Positions 1 through 9,980 of a DNA stretch of 64,000 bases are shown here, in pieces (positions within the stretch are counted from its first letter, which is position 1; every line of letters begins with the position of its first letter). Location: contig NW_022985438.1 in assembly GCF_010093595.1 (NCBI RefSeq), positions 1,202,785 through 1,266,784 on the forward strand, written 5' to 3'. Origin of the DNA: Mytilinidion resinicola. Its lineage: Eukaryota; Ascomycota; Dothideomycetes; Mytilinidiales; Mytilinidiaceae. Under the pieces are notes generated by a model. That model ran no database searches, was not told the origin of the DNA, and worked only from the letters and a program-made list of their open reading frames with translations. The translations under genes and the position numbers were made by a program.

Positions 1-1
1 C

Positions 2-376
2 GGCGACGGCAGCTTCTGGCACGATCGCTGGCGCGACGTCGCGCTCTTGCTGGCGCTGTTCTTGTGGTTTGCGTGGCGGGTTGCGTGCGCGACTGCGACG
101 CTGACGCTGGCGGTCACGGGAGACGCGGAGGCTGTGCTAGTGGCTAGCGAGGCGAAGCCGGTGCACGAGCGCAAGATCAGCGAGTTGCGGCTGCCGGATT
201 ACGGGAACGGCACGCCAGGGCCAGGGAGCGTGGCGGCGGCGGCGGCCTTGAACGCGACTGCGCGGCTGGAGCCGACGGGCGGGAAGAAGGGGTCGTCGCG
301 GTGGTGGGCGCAGAGTTTGCGGCGGCGGGTGGTGATGACTTTGGGGGTGTTATGGGTGCTGAATTGGCTTAGCTGA
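2..376 (+). CDS. 3' end of a membrane protein gene (5' truncated by the window)
   Basis: The reading frame is already open at the first bases and runs to a stop at the end of the feature, so this is the C-terminal ~124 residues of a longer protein. Two hydrophobic stretches are visible. One lies near the start (ALLLALFLWFAW). The other is at the extreme C-terminus (VVMTLGVLWVLNWL), with an Arg-rich patch just before it, which suggests a tail-anchored or multi-pass protein. Between them is a low-complexity Ala/Gly/Pro linker. The GC-rich codon use resembles the other conserved genes here. I do not recognise the family, and the start lies outside the window. That it is coding is likely because of the open frame and strong third-position GC, but not proven. 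Confidence 0.55.
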   Translation, partial: GDGSFWHDRWRDVALLLALFLWFAWRVACATATLTLAVTGDAEAVLVASEAKPVHERKISELRLPDYGNGTPGPGSVAAAAALNATARLEPTGGKKGSSRWWAQSLRRRVVMTLGVLWVLNWLS

Positions 377-2166
377 GCGTTTGTGTTTGTTTTTGATTTG
401 CGGAGTGCTGGCTGACAAAGTTGTGGGTAGACGTATACATAGTTCATGGTTTTGCTAGGACGAGGAGATTAGAGGGTCTTGTTCGTGTAGGGTCTTGCAT
501 GTCTGGGCGTCTTGGGCATTTGGGCGTCGTTGATAGCATTGAGGTCGCGCATAGCCATCTATTTGCATATCTCATCAAATCATCGAGTTAGTTTTCATCC
601 ATCGCTCTTATGATACATCAATGGTGTGCGCTGTGCTGACGCCAGTGAGTGAGTTTGTTGTGAATTCGATTTTTAAGGCTCAACTCGCCGCGGCTTGACG
701 GACAGTCGTTGCAATCTCGCCCGATTCAGAACTTGTCGAGATCCGGAACCTATTTCTCGCCTCACCTAACTACACGTCGTACGAAGAAGTGTTGGGATGC
801 CATCTGCGCTTCACACGACAGGCAAACCATTCCCCAAGTTGCTGCCCGCACGAGGAACGTGAAGTTCAAGAAATCTATCCAAAACCCACACACCGCGTCA
901 CAACCAACACACGCACACATCACGGCAAACCCGCCACAAACAGCTCAAAACATTTATATCATCACGAGGAAACCCCCTTTTCGGGATCACAAACCTCCTG
1001 GAATATCCGCCCATGTCCCGCGAGCAAATCTCACATGTCCCATCTGCACGATCAACTCTCCACCCAAGTATCATATGAACACGCTTGCCCCCGAAAGAGT
1101 GACAAAGGGTGGGAATACATGGCCCGGGGAAGGCGTCGAGATTAGCTTAGTCTACAAGGGCCGGGTTTGTGGCCGTGCATATACAAAGAACGGTGACACA
1201 TGGATAGTGAGACGTTGAGTTTTGGAAGTGGAAGGAGGGGATGCCGGAGGGCGAAGAGGACAAGAGGGACTAGGGAAAGGGGGTTAAGTAGATTCTCGCC
1301 GAGTGGGATGAGTCAGCGGGGGAGAAGTGGTGCCGTGGTTGAGGCGGGCGTGATGACGAGGCGGGCTGGCAGGGGGGTGGAATTGAACGGTGGTAGAGAG
1401 GGAAAGCCGTGGGGATGTAATGGGCCACGTATGTCAAAGTAACGCTGAGAGTACTGTCCTGAGGCCGATGTTCGGGGCTCTGCGCTGCACACTTTTTTAT
1501 GGCGGGAGACATTCCAAGACTTACTCGACCTGGCCATTCGGTTTGGGCGCCTGGTTTCCTAGCATCGAGATAGCCCCAGATATCAAGGTCTCGCCGGATC
1601 ATCACAAGCAATCCTGCTTCGTCTGGCGTGCCTATTCATTGCTGTGTGGAGACATATGAAGGTACAACCGAGAAGGGGGGCTTTTGGGGAAAGGAAATGC
1701 AAGGGCATATACATCACGTGCGGCTAGTGATGGAAACAATAGCTACGCATGAATCACACAAGGACATGTGACGAGATTCATTATGAGAAACGGGCAAATA
1801 AAAGACTGCTGCGATGGAGGAAATATTGGTTATGCTATGAAAGAAAACGATTCGTATCTTTGTGAATCATTGGAGAAAGTCTATGAAAATAATGTGAAAG
1901 GACTTACCTATGGAGCTGGAGGTCTATGAGGGCCACACATTTCATACTGAACCATAGCCTAAACCGCTGAATGCAGTTCAGGTCAAGGACGAGGAAGAGC
2001 CTTACCTGCATGCCTAGCCACGCACCCTTGAACTTACCGCCGTAGGGTGAGGAATTTCGATAGGGTCTCGGTCTCTTACCTTACCGTCTCTACTCACCTT
2101 AGCGTAGCCTTAAGGGGCACTAGGCCGTAGTCTTCCTCCTGTGTGGGCGGCGCCAACGGTCTGAGG
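377..2166. other. Intergenic stretch, no supported gene
   Basis: Several overlapping open frames of 80-170 codons exist on both strands. They share the same bases, show no recognisable domain and have no consistent codon bias, so none is called. The last ~170 bp, abutting the convergent stop of the 605-aa gene, is rich in short CTTACC/GGTAAG-like words. No RNA gene or transposon was recognised. Confidence 0.5.
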
Positions 2167-3984
2167 TTAGTTGGTTAGACCACGCTTGACCTCCTCCAGC
2201 ATCTCGTCTAGAGCCTGGCTCTTTTGCTCCGTCTTGTACTCAAAATACTGCTTCGTGGGAAATTTGTTCGTGGTACCCGCAAAGTAATCTTGCTGGCGCA
2301 GTGGTGTGTTATGGATCCAGCCATAGTAGGTATCATCCATCTTTAGGTCTTGAGCAGAGAAGCGTCGAAGCGCGACCGTAGCTTTCACGCCAAGATCTTT
2401 ACCCTTGATAAAAAATTTAGGGAAAATAAATAAAAGCCATTTACGGCTCAGCCTGCCAGATTCGTGGAAAGCCGATTTGCCTCTTGCATCCCGGGGGTAA
2501 TGGAGGTGGTCTATGAGTTCACGGATCTCAAGCGGAGGCCCCATTCTAAACATAGGGGTTTTGTGAAGTTCCAGGGCACTAACGGTAGGCTCGTACTGAA
2601 CGGTAGGTCGACTTGCCCGGAATGAGGCGGCTGGAGTCGTAGTCATCAAGCACTGACGGAGGGAAGATTCGTGTAGGATAGGTACGTGTGGTCTCTTGGG
2701 CGTAGGACCGTTCACTAGCCAATTCCAGTAATCTTCGGAAATTTGCATCTTCTTCCAAATTCCACCTCCACTGTGGGCGTAGCAATGTAGATCGCCTCCT
2801 CTCTTCATGATAATGTTTCCGTCTTGTCCCCTTACGAAATGGGTAGGAGACTGTTCGAGCAGCCAATCTCGTGACATCTCGCCAGAGGACTTATCACCTG
2901 CGACAACGATGAAGGCGCCGAGAGGGGGTTCCCGAAGCACAGATACGATGTTTGGAGCGTCTGGGCCGTCCTCAAGCGACAGGATTAATCCAAACTTGGC
3001 AGATATTCCTGGGGTCCGAATAGGAGTAGGTATGTTGATCAAGTTAGGAGGAAGAGTATATGGAGATGCTATCGGACTAGGCAGTACAATATCATCGCTA
3101 GTGATAGACTGGGTCGTGTACGAATTTGGATCCAATTCGAACATAGTGTGTGTCTCAGACGAGCTGCTCTTTATGTTCGTACGGCATTTGTCAATGTTTC
3201 CAGTGAACTTGACGTGGCCTTTGATAGAAGGAGGCATCTCTAATTGAGGCGGGTCGCCTTTGCTCCTAAGCCAGCTCCAATATGGTGTGGGGATCACATG
3301 TTCCTTTTGCTGGAAGTCCCGAACACCCGACTTGGAATGTAATGCCCCGTATATGGTGAAATGCTCGGGGTGTTTTCGTGTGAACCAAATACGTGACAGG
3401 CTGTGTGTACCACCTCTGGTTACTGTCTTGTGTGGTGCGAAAGCGTTGATTCGAGGATGCAGAATGTCTTGCAACATCTCTTGCAAATCCCGCCCTTTTA
3501 TTTCCGTGGGGAGTTCTTCTACCAGTTCCGTAGTGCGGTCATGTTTGTCGGCGCTGCTAGGGCTGTCCGCAGTGCTACTCGATCCGGCCGACTTGACGGC
3601 GGCTCCACTGGCAGTTCTCGTGGATGCTGCTGCTAAGGAAGGAGTATCGATGGACGTTGGACTTGATGCTGTTGCACTGCCACTTCCGCTGCTGACCTGG
3701 CGCAAATCTCTAGATGTCGAACTGGCAATGTTAGCGTTGCCCTTGTTGAGATGGGATGTCTTCTCGATCGTGGAGGTATCAGGTTGTGGCGAATGCATTA
3801 CGAGACCATGATGTTCCCACATATAACCTGCAAACTCATGTTGAGGCATGCTTCTGAATATGTCGGGAGATCCTAACTCGCTCCAGGTAGGAGAGCTAGC
3901 TCCATCCGGGACATCTGTCATTTCGGTGTCGGTCTGTTCGGTAACCACACGGAGGGTTGACGGTTTCTTTGGTTGATACGCCAT
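2167..3984 (-). CDS. Protein of unknown function with three internal W-rich repeats (605 aa)
   Basis: A single uninterrupted frame of 605 codons. The first ~150 residues are Ser/Thr-rich and probably disordered. Three diverged copies of a ~55-60 residue module follow, at roughly residues 190-245, 370-430 and 510-560. Each starts with a basic/aromatic segment (LSRIW, MSRDW, LSRKW) and closes with an aromatic pair plus W (YWSWL, YWNWL, YYGWI). The linkers are Pro/Ser-rich. No signal peptide, membrane segment or catalytic motif is visible. I know no named family with this layout; the repeat could be a small protein- or nucleic-acid-binding module. Length and repeat architecture make it a convincing gene. 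The function is unknown. Confidence 0.75.
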   Translation of the reverse strand: MAYQPKKPSTLRVVTEQTDTEMTDVPDGASSPTWSELGSPDIFRSMPQHEFAGYMWEHHGLVMHSPQPDTSTIEKTSHLNKGNANIASSTSRDLRQVSSGSGSATASSPTSIDTPSLAAASTRTASGAAVKSAGSSSTADSPSSADKHDRTTELVEELPTEIKGRDLQEMLQDILHPRINAFAPHKTVTRGGTHSLSRIWFTRKHPEHFTIYGALHSKSGVRDFQQKEHVIPTPYWSWLRSKGDPPQLEMPPSIKGHVKFTGNIDKCRTNIKSSSSETHTMFELDPNSYTTQSITSDDIVLPSPIASPYTLPPNLINIPTPIRTPGISAKFGLILSLEDGPDAPNIVSVLREPPLGAFIVVAGDKSSGEMSRDWLLEQSPTHFVRGQDGNIIMKRGGDLHCYAHSGGGIWKKMQISEDYWNWLVNGPTPKRPHVPILHESSLRQCLMTTTPAASFRASRPTVQYEPTVSALELHKTPMFRMGPPLEIRELIDHLHYPRDARGKSAFHESGRLSRKWLLFIFPKFFIKGKDLGVKATVALRRFSAQDLKMDDTYYGWIHNTPLRQQDYFAGTTNKFPTKQYFEYKTEQKSQALDEMLEEVKRGLTN

Positions 3985-4009
3985 CGTTGTAGATGTTCTG
4001 ACTTTCCTT

Positions 4010-4072
4010 GATTTGCTGAGATTTGCTGAAATTTTGCTGAGATTTACTGAGATTTGCTGAGAATTGCTGAGT
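4010..4072 (-). repeat. Six imperfect 10-11 bp tandem repeats in the 5' leader
   Basis: Six consecutive copies of a ~10-11 bp unit (plus-strand consensus ATTTGCTGAG; on the gene strand CTCAGCAAAT) lie 25-90 bp upstream of the start codon of the 605-aa gene. They therefore fall in its promoter or 5' UTR. Copies differ by one or two bases or one extra T. This is either a microsatellite-like expansion or a repeated regulatory or RNA-binding site. Confidence 0.8.
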
Positions 4073-4925
4073 AGTCAGGGCTGCGTTTTGTGATGCTTGC
4101 GTAACTTTGATGTCAAAATGGAAGGACGACGTGCTTATTTTATATACGATCGTCTGAAGCCAAAGACGAGAGGTAACAACATTGTTGACCCTCAACGAAC
4201 AATCACACAATGTACATACTTAAATTGACTAGAACAAACCGCGAAAACCTTGATGTCGCCGAAGAGCAACTGAACTTGGTTACCACCGCTTGATACAGTT
4301 GGAAAGAGATGTTTAATGGTTCAGAAACTCTGCAGAGATCTCCCTGGCTGCCTGGCACAGTTCGGCATGATGATTCGATCCAAACCACTGACTTACTATG
4401 TGTCTGACGAAGCAAGGTCTTACACCGACGACAGCTAAGAATCAAAGAGGCCAAAGAGCACAATAAGAACGCCAGCATCTGTTTTAGTGGATTTTTCTCC
4501 CACGTAGCTTTCTTCCTTCAACGTGCATTTTGGACACAGCTTTTGCGGTAGGCTCAATGAAATCTGGAAAGCAACAGTTCCGAGGTTGTCCGAGGTGGTA
4601 GATTTGAAGGCGTATTGATCAAAGTGTACACTTGGATAGGTAAGAGCATGCGTTGCTGTTGGTGAGGATTGGAAGAAGTGCTGTTGAGATTGAGGCTCGG
4701 GGCATCAAGATGCATCTTCCGTGCTAACCCAATGCAGAATCTGCCAAGCAGCGGGCCGTCTCGGTGATGCAAGTGGGACGAGTTCAGCACAAACGGCGTC
4801 GAGCAGGTCGGCAGGAACGTGAATTCTACTCGTTTATAAGCTCCTCTGCCTGTTGCTTCTGCTTCTTGTTCCTGTTCTTCTTCTTCGTCCGTCCCCTTCA
4901 GCCTCTACCATCAACCCAACCCACG

Positions 4926-5915
4926 ATGCCCTCGCCCGACCCCTCTACGCCGCAATCGTCCTCCGAAGACACCATCATGACCGATTCGCCCGACACCTCC
5001 TACTCACCGCGAGAATCCCATCCTCCGCTCCCCACACCCATCCCGCGGGCCGCTCCGTCCACAATAGCATCGCCTCTGCTAGCCCTCCCCCGCGAGCTGC
5101 GCGACCGCATCTACACCTTCGCTCTCACCTCAATATCGCCCTTCTGGTACCCGAATCCCACGACCGACCACCACATCGAGCCGAACCTGCTCCTGGCCTC
5201 GCGCCAGGTGTACGCCGAGGCTGCCCCGATTCTCTACAGCTCCAACAAGTTCCTCTTCACCCACCCCTCAGACTGCAACATGTTCCGCGTCGTCGCGTCG
5301 CCCTACAGCGAGCACATCACCAGCGTGTGCTTCCGCATTCGCGAGAAGGACCTGCGCATCTGGACCTCCTACCTGAGCAGCTCGAGCGAGACGCGGAGCC
5401 TGCACGCCGACCTGCCGCGGCTGAAGAGCCTGTGGATCTTCCTGCGCTGCGGGTCGTGGGGACCCCCCGCGATGATGTTTCCCGCGATCCAATGGGCAGC
5501 GCAGCAGCCGAACTGGCAGAACCCTTTCCCGCCTCAGCAGAACCAGCAGCAGAACCAGCCTGGCAATCAGATCCCGGTGCCGCCACCGCCTCCAGGTGCA
5601 CCAGGTGGAGCCAACCCGCCTGTCGTAGTCCACAATGCGGGTGCTGCGCATCTCATCGACCGCTTCTATCGCTGGGACCGTGATCAGGGGCTCGAGAACC
5701 TGGTGTTGTCGCTTCAGGGCAAGACACACGACGCAGAAGTGAAGATCGTTGCTATCCAGCGGCTTCTGCGACAGGATGTGCGTACGCTATCGCGGGCGTA
5801 TCCGGACGACTTGATCCTAGACAAGCAGGGCGATGCGAGGACGCGATTCAAGCGTGTGCGGGGGGTGGAGATCAGCTTGGAGCTGAGTGCCGTGGAGCCA
5901 GTTCAGGTGCCTTGA
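4926..5915 (+). CDS. F-box-like / DUF7730-type fungal protein
   Basis: A 329-residue protein. After a disordered Pro/Ser N-terminus (residues 1-55) comes LLALPRELRDRIYTFAL, the classic fungal F-box-like helix pair seen in proteins annotated as F-box or DUF7730. It is followed by the usual ASRQVYAEAAPILYSSNKF segment. A later Gln/Pro-rich loop (~195-235) precedes a C-terminal helical part. Such proteins may be substrate adaptors of SCF ubiquitin ligases, but most are uncharacterised. I chose the ATG at 4926 because the frame upstream of it encodes only a Phe/Cys-rich stretch typical of a translated pyrimidine-rich leader, and a TATAAG element lies ~90 bp upstream. Confidence 0.8.
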   Translation: MPSPDPSTPQSSSEDTIMTDSPDTSYSPRESHPPLPTPIPRAAPSTIASPLLALPRELRDRIYTFALTSISPFWYPNPTTDHHIEPNLLLASRQVYAEAAPILYSSNKFLFTHPSDCNMFRVVASPYSEHITSVCFRIREKDLRIWTSYLSSSSETRSLHADLPRLKSLWIFLRCGSWGPPAMMFPAIQWAAQQPNWQNPFPPQQNQQQNQPGNQIPVPPPPPGAPGGANPPVVVHNAGAAHLIDRFYRWDRDQGLENLVLSLQGKTHDAEVKIVAIQRLLRQDVRTLSRAYPDDLILDKQGDARTRFKRVRGVEISLELSAVEPVQVP

Positions 5916-7759
5916 AGCTACGAAAAAGGGGATGGACGATTCGTTGAAGCTGTGTTAACTCTGTGGCAATATCTTAGGCGCAATCTTTGCGGGAAAAGCT
6001 ATCAAGCAAACATCTTATCAGGACATTTAGCGGATATACGACTGATATTGGGCGCCTTTTGTGAAGCTACAGGATTTTAGGCATTGTCTGTCAGAGCGCG
6101 GCACAGCGGTACCACTCATAGCAATGAGATAATTTTACAATTCGACCATATCTACGAGTCGTCTACTGCATTACAGCATTCCAGCCCAGGAGGCTTCGGA
6201 TTTTACTTACATAAACTATCACGTGACCACTTTATATCATCATCATCCCCGTTCGTCGTTCAAACCAGCTTCGTCCCACATAGGGCCACCGCTGTGCTTA
6301 TACTACTGTCGTAACTTATAAAGTGCCTTTATATAGGCCTACGAGTAGAGCGGTAATACTAAGGAATTATGATCAGCCGTAAGGCTGCGAGGAGCGCTCG
6401 ATTGAGGCAGGGTCGCCACCCCGGTCGGTACCTCTGATCGGGGCGATTACCAATTCTGGTATAAACTGCTATATAACGTCGTTCACCCAGAAGCGAGAAT
6501 CACCCATTAACGAGAATTGGTAGAGCGTTTCGCGAGCAGATTTAGTCCATGCGGGCTTGTGGATGTCAGGCCTGTGGCTGTGCGGAGTCTTAGCAAGCGA
6601 GCTGACCTAAGCCCCGCAGCCTTGCGATCAAAACTTGACCTTAGCTACTTTCTACCTCCCCATGCTACCCTACAAAGTTTAAGGCAGGAATGGGTCAGCC
6701 GTCCTCACTGCTAGTGCCTCTGAGGTTTCATGCACGTCTCAACATGTGCGTTCTCACCTTCTGCAACGGCCATAGGTCAGCCTCACTGCACCATACTCTA
6801 GTTCAGCCGCACCCCCCTCCTCCCCCCAAACTTCGACCTCAGCTTGATCTAACTCCCTCAACTCAAAACTAAGAATGCAGCAAGGCACGACAGCGCTGCA
6901 TCGTCGTGCTAGTAGATATAGAGAACAGTGGTCCAGGACTCGTGATAACGTTATTGGAGCCTGTTCTCTGACACGGCGAAGAGTTCTCTATGTCGAAGAG
7001 AATGCGTGGTCTGAATGTCCCCAGTCTTTCTTCACGCCAGGCGCCCACACAGTAAGGCGGAAATGCTGTCATCCTTAAACCCCACCGAGGGATATCCCTC
7101 AACTCGAGAACTTCAATGAGGTTCATCCTACAGTCCGTATTCGGTCCGCAGTCCTCCCCTTCTTTAGGATGAAGAGTTCGAATCTTCCTAGTCCGCGGCC
7201 TAAGATGTCGTACGGATCAGGCGGCACTTTGGGAGGCAGTTGTGGCTGGTCCTTGGCGTGAAAGCTGCTTGGCTCCTTTCTGATTGCTTTTTAAGCTTGC
7301 CTGGAGGTTCAGCTGTACGCTGCGTTCGTTATTTTTCTGGGCGGTGGATCCTCCGCCGAATGGGAATACGAAGCGCCACAAGCGCTTACGAGCTGAAGCT
7401 ACAGCCTCTGGACGCATGTCGTGGCTAGTGTCGCAAGTGGTTACGGTGTTACAATGGCTTTTGATCCCTCGGAAGGCTGCTTGGAACCAATGAGCTCGAT
7501 CTCATGGAGCTCCCGTCCCGTATTTCTGTGCAAAGCCACCTGCACACTAATCACAGGATGCGTCCAGGGACTGTAGAAGTCACAACCTCAAAATACCTTA
7601 CTCGAAGTGCTTCCCGGCTTCAACCTCAAGAGAGTTGTTCCGGGCTTCAATTCCTCTGGCTTCCAATACCGACGAATGTTGCACCATTTCGCTTATCTCA
7701 GTCCGATCAAACCCAGAAGAACTTCGGTGACAGCTCGACCGCAGCCTTGCTCGTATAGC
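5916..7759. other. Intergenic region with one LTR-like repeat
   Basis: No gene could be supported in this 1.8-kb stretch. Short open frames are unrelated to one another and overlap on both strands. The only recognisable structure is the LTR-like repeat listed separately. A T-arm-like GTTCGAATC hairpin near 7165 has no matching acceptor stem and is not called a tRNA. Confidence 0.5.
6370..6524 (+). repeat. LTR-like dispersed repeat fragment (copy A)
   Basis: Begins TGATCAGCCGTAAGGCTGCG, with a small AGCC..GGCT hairpin, and continues with a CCCC-GTCGGTACCTC block and a TATATAA-like box. The same ordered words recur at 31,856 in the AT-rich block. The TG start, the internal TATA-like motif and the two-copy dispersal suggest a solo LTR of a retroelement. 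No internal polyprotein is adjacent, and the end coordinate is approximate. Confidence 0.45.
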
Positions 7760-7896
7760 ATGGACCCTGGCAATGGAGCCCGCAACAGGTCGTTGGCATC
7801 CGCTCGCATGACCTGCGTTCGAATCCTCTTTCTCACCTACAGCTTCGTCCTCATGGCTATGATTCTGTTGGCCTTGCATGGTTCTATATCGGTTGG

Positions 7897-9422
7897 ATGC
7901 CGACTCTAGTCTGGGCCCTCATCAGGTACGGACAAAGTAAACATGCTGATCCCAAGGCATGTCGTGAACGGATCGCTAGTGATCGCGGATTCAAAGGACT
8001 ACCCGATTTCTATGGACTAGGTATCAGGGTAGGCTTGTACTTGCAATGGGATGCAAGCATCATTGCTAACACCTGGGTGCGCTCCGAAAGGCGAACCACC
8101 ACCGGTGCAAACGTGGCCTTTTTCCTTGCTCTATATGTTGCGATCTTAGCCATTATCTTCCAGGATGGCTGTGTGTTCACAACGGAGCTTATTACTCTGA
8201 TGTACATTCTCTGGGGAGGCTTCTTCATCGTCATACTACCTCACTTTCCATTTCGATTCAAAGAGGCTGGTCAAACCGAGGGGGTCGAACAGCAACGAAT
8301 GGAGCCAAAGCCCGAACAGAGTACAAACAAGTTCCACGGTCTCGAGTACCTTCTTGGCTACCTATTCGCGCTTTTCAGTCCTGCGACGATCTGGTTCTGG
8401 ATTCGGCTCGCGACAGTTGGGGAGCACGACTTTGCTCCCTCGCCCCTGGGCACGGAATTCTTCCTCTTCGCTCGACTCGGCCAACATTCTGTTCGGGGTG
8501 CAGCTATTTTCATGACTGTGATAATGTTCTGGATGTGGACTCCGCTACCCTGTGCCCTCATCTTGGGTCTGAGAAACGCAATGAAGGGAAGCATTTCAGA
8601 TCGCTTTATTATGGCCACAATGGTCTTCATGCCCCCGGGACTTGTATTTGGAATTTACACCCTGCTATTTGATAAGCTTCTAAGTCTTATCTTTCCCTGC
8701 CTAAGACCTTTGAGCGAGGAGCAAATGACCCGGGCAGGCATGGATACCCGCTATCCATATCGCTACGGGTCGTATCTGTTCTACAAAGACAACTTCAAAT
8801 GATGAGTCATCTGTGAATTCTTAGTGCACCTTTGAGTTGACCAAGCACCTCACTAGGTTTTTCGGTATAGCATGCAGCTTGATGTTTATATACGTAGTTC
8901 TGGCTATTGAACTTACACTGAAATGGAACTCAGTTTCGGATGTGTATGAAGTGCAATCAACCGGGCAAGTCACTCCTCTAGCGGTAGGGCTTCTGACGTT
9001 ATTTGCTCTCCTGTGGAAGTTGTACAGAGAAAATGTAAGCCCCCAAGCCATAAGTAGGGATAGGGCTAACCGAGAAACAGGAAGACAAGCTAAAAGAATA
9101 CGTCCGCCGTGGACGACCTTGGACTGACTGGGCGATGCATTCCAAATCGAAGCCCAGTGCTAGGCGCTTTCATACCGATGATATCGTCCGAGATTCGCCG
9201 CAGCGTCCTGACACTCCAGAACCAGAACCACAACCGTCTCGGCCAGTCTCACCCGACCCTGACGATCGCATAGTTGTCGAGGACATGGAACATGGTCGAT
9301 ACACTATCGCCGTTCGAAACCTCCCGGTTCAGAATGCTCCGCAGCCTGTCGGCCCAATGACTGAGCTGGAACCTGTACCCATATCGAGTACAGAACCCAG
9401 CATCATATCCGAGGACAACTAA
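7897..9422 (+). CDS. Multi-pass membrane protein, fungal family of unknown function
   Basis: Probable exons are 7897-8771, 8857-9034 and 9081-9422. This gives ~464 residues with about eight hydrophobic segments, including FFLALYVAILAIIF, YILWGGFFIVILP, FMTVIMFWMW and LMFIYVVLAIELTL. A hydrophilic Pro/Glu-rich cytosolic tail follows. The second intron (GTAAGC..AACAG, 46 bp) is secure because it restores EDKLKEYVRRGRPWTDW. The first intron (GTATCT..CACTAG) is the only phase-compatible choice I found and is less certain. The 5' end is doubtful. A hydrophobic ATG-initiated stretch at 7760 is in a different frame and may be an upstream exon or a frameshifted N-terminus. The family looks like a conserved Pezizomycotina membrane protein without assigned role. 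Confidence 0.7.
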
Positions 9423-9980
9423 AATCAATACACGTTCTTGTTGGCTTACTGTCATATTATAACATCGCCTTATAGAGGCTTCTTTCCATCACGCCTAGCT
9501 TGCCTGCATTGCCGCCTGCATCGCCGCCTGTGCTCGTTCATTCACTTCTAAGAGGAGCACGAGAGAAAGCTCCGAAGAGTCGGCCCGGCCGCTCCGGCTA
9601 ATTAGAAAATCAGACGAGAGGTGGGGGAAACGGGGGGCGTGGAGTGATTAGGGGGTGAGCGTTTATCCCTCCCCAAGATTTAAGGTGCTTGATCAAAGGA
9701 TCTTGTTCCGGCACAGCAGCTTTTCCATCACGGGTGGATAGACGTTACATATCTTTCTACACGACGCTCTACGCTCGAACTATGCTATTCTACCAATACA
9801 GAGAACGCTTTTCTTCTTGAAACGCCGCCCGCAGCGCCCATCAATGCTCATACAACATAAAAAGAAAAACCCATGGAAAGAGAAAGAAAAACAATTTACT
9901 GCGTCAAGTACATCTCCCACTCCCCACTAACAAGAAAAACCCGCATCCCAATCCAATCCATTTAAGCCCTCAAAGAAGCC
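9423..9980. other. Convergent intergenic spacer
   Basis: Lies between the 3' ends of two convergent genes. I see no coding potential and no repeat; it presumably holds both terminators and 3' UTRs. Confidence 0.5.

Noticed and set aside
709..1218. 170-codon plus-strand open frame
   Set aside because: Overlaps another equally long frame and has Thr/His/Pro-rich random-looking composition with no domain. Not supported as a gene.
7150..7190. T-arm-like hairpin around GTTCGAATC suggesting a tRNA
   Set aside because: No complementary acceptor stem, D-arm or anticodon arm at the correct distances.
7800..7830. Second GTTCGAATCC word
   Set aside because: Flanking bases do not pair as a T stem, and it lies next to coding sequence.
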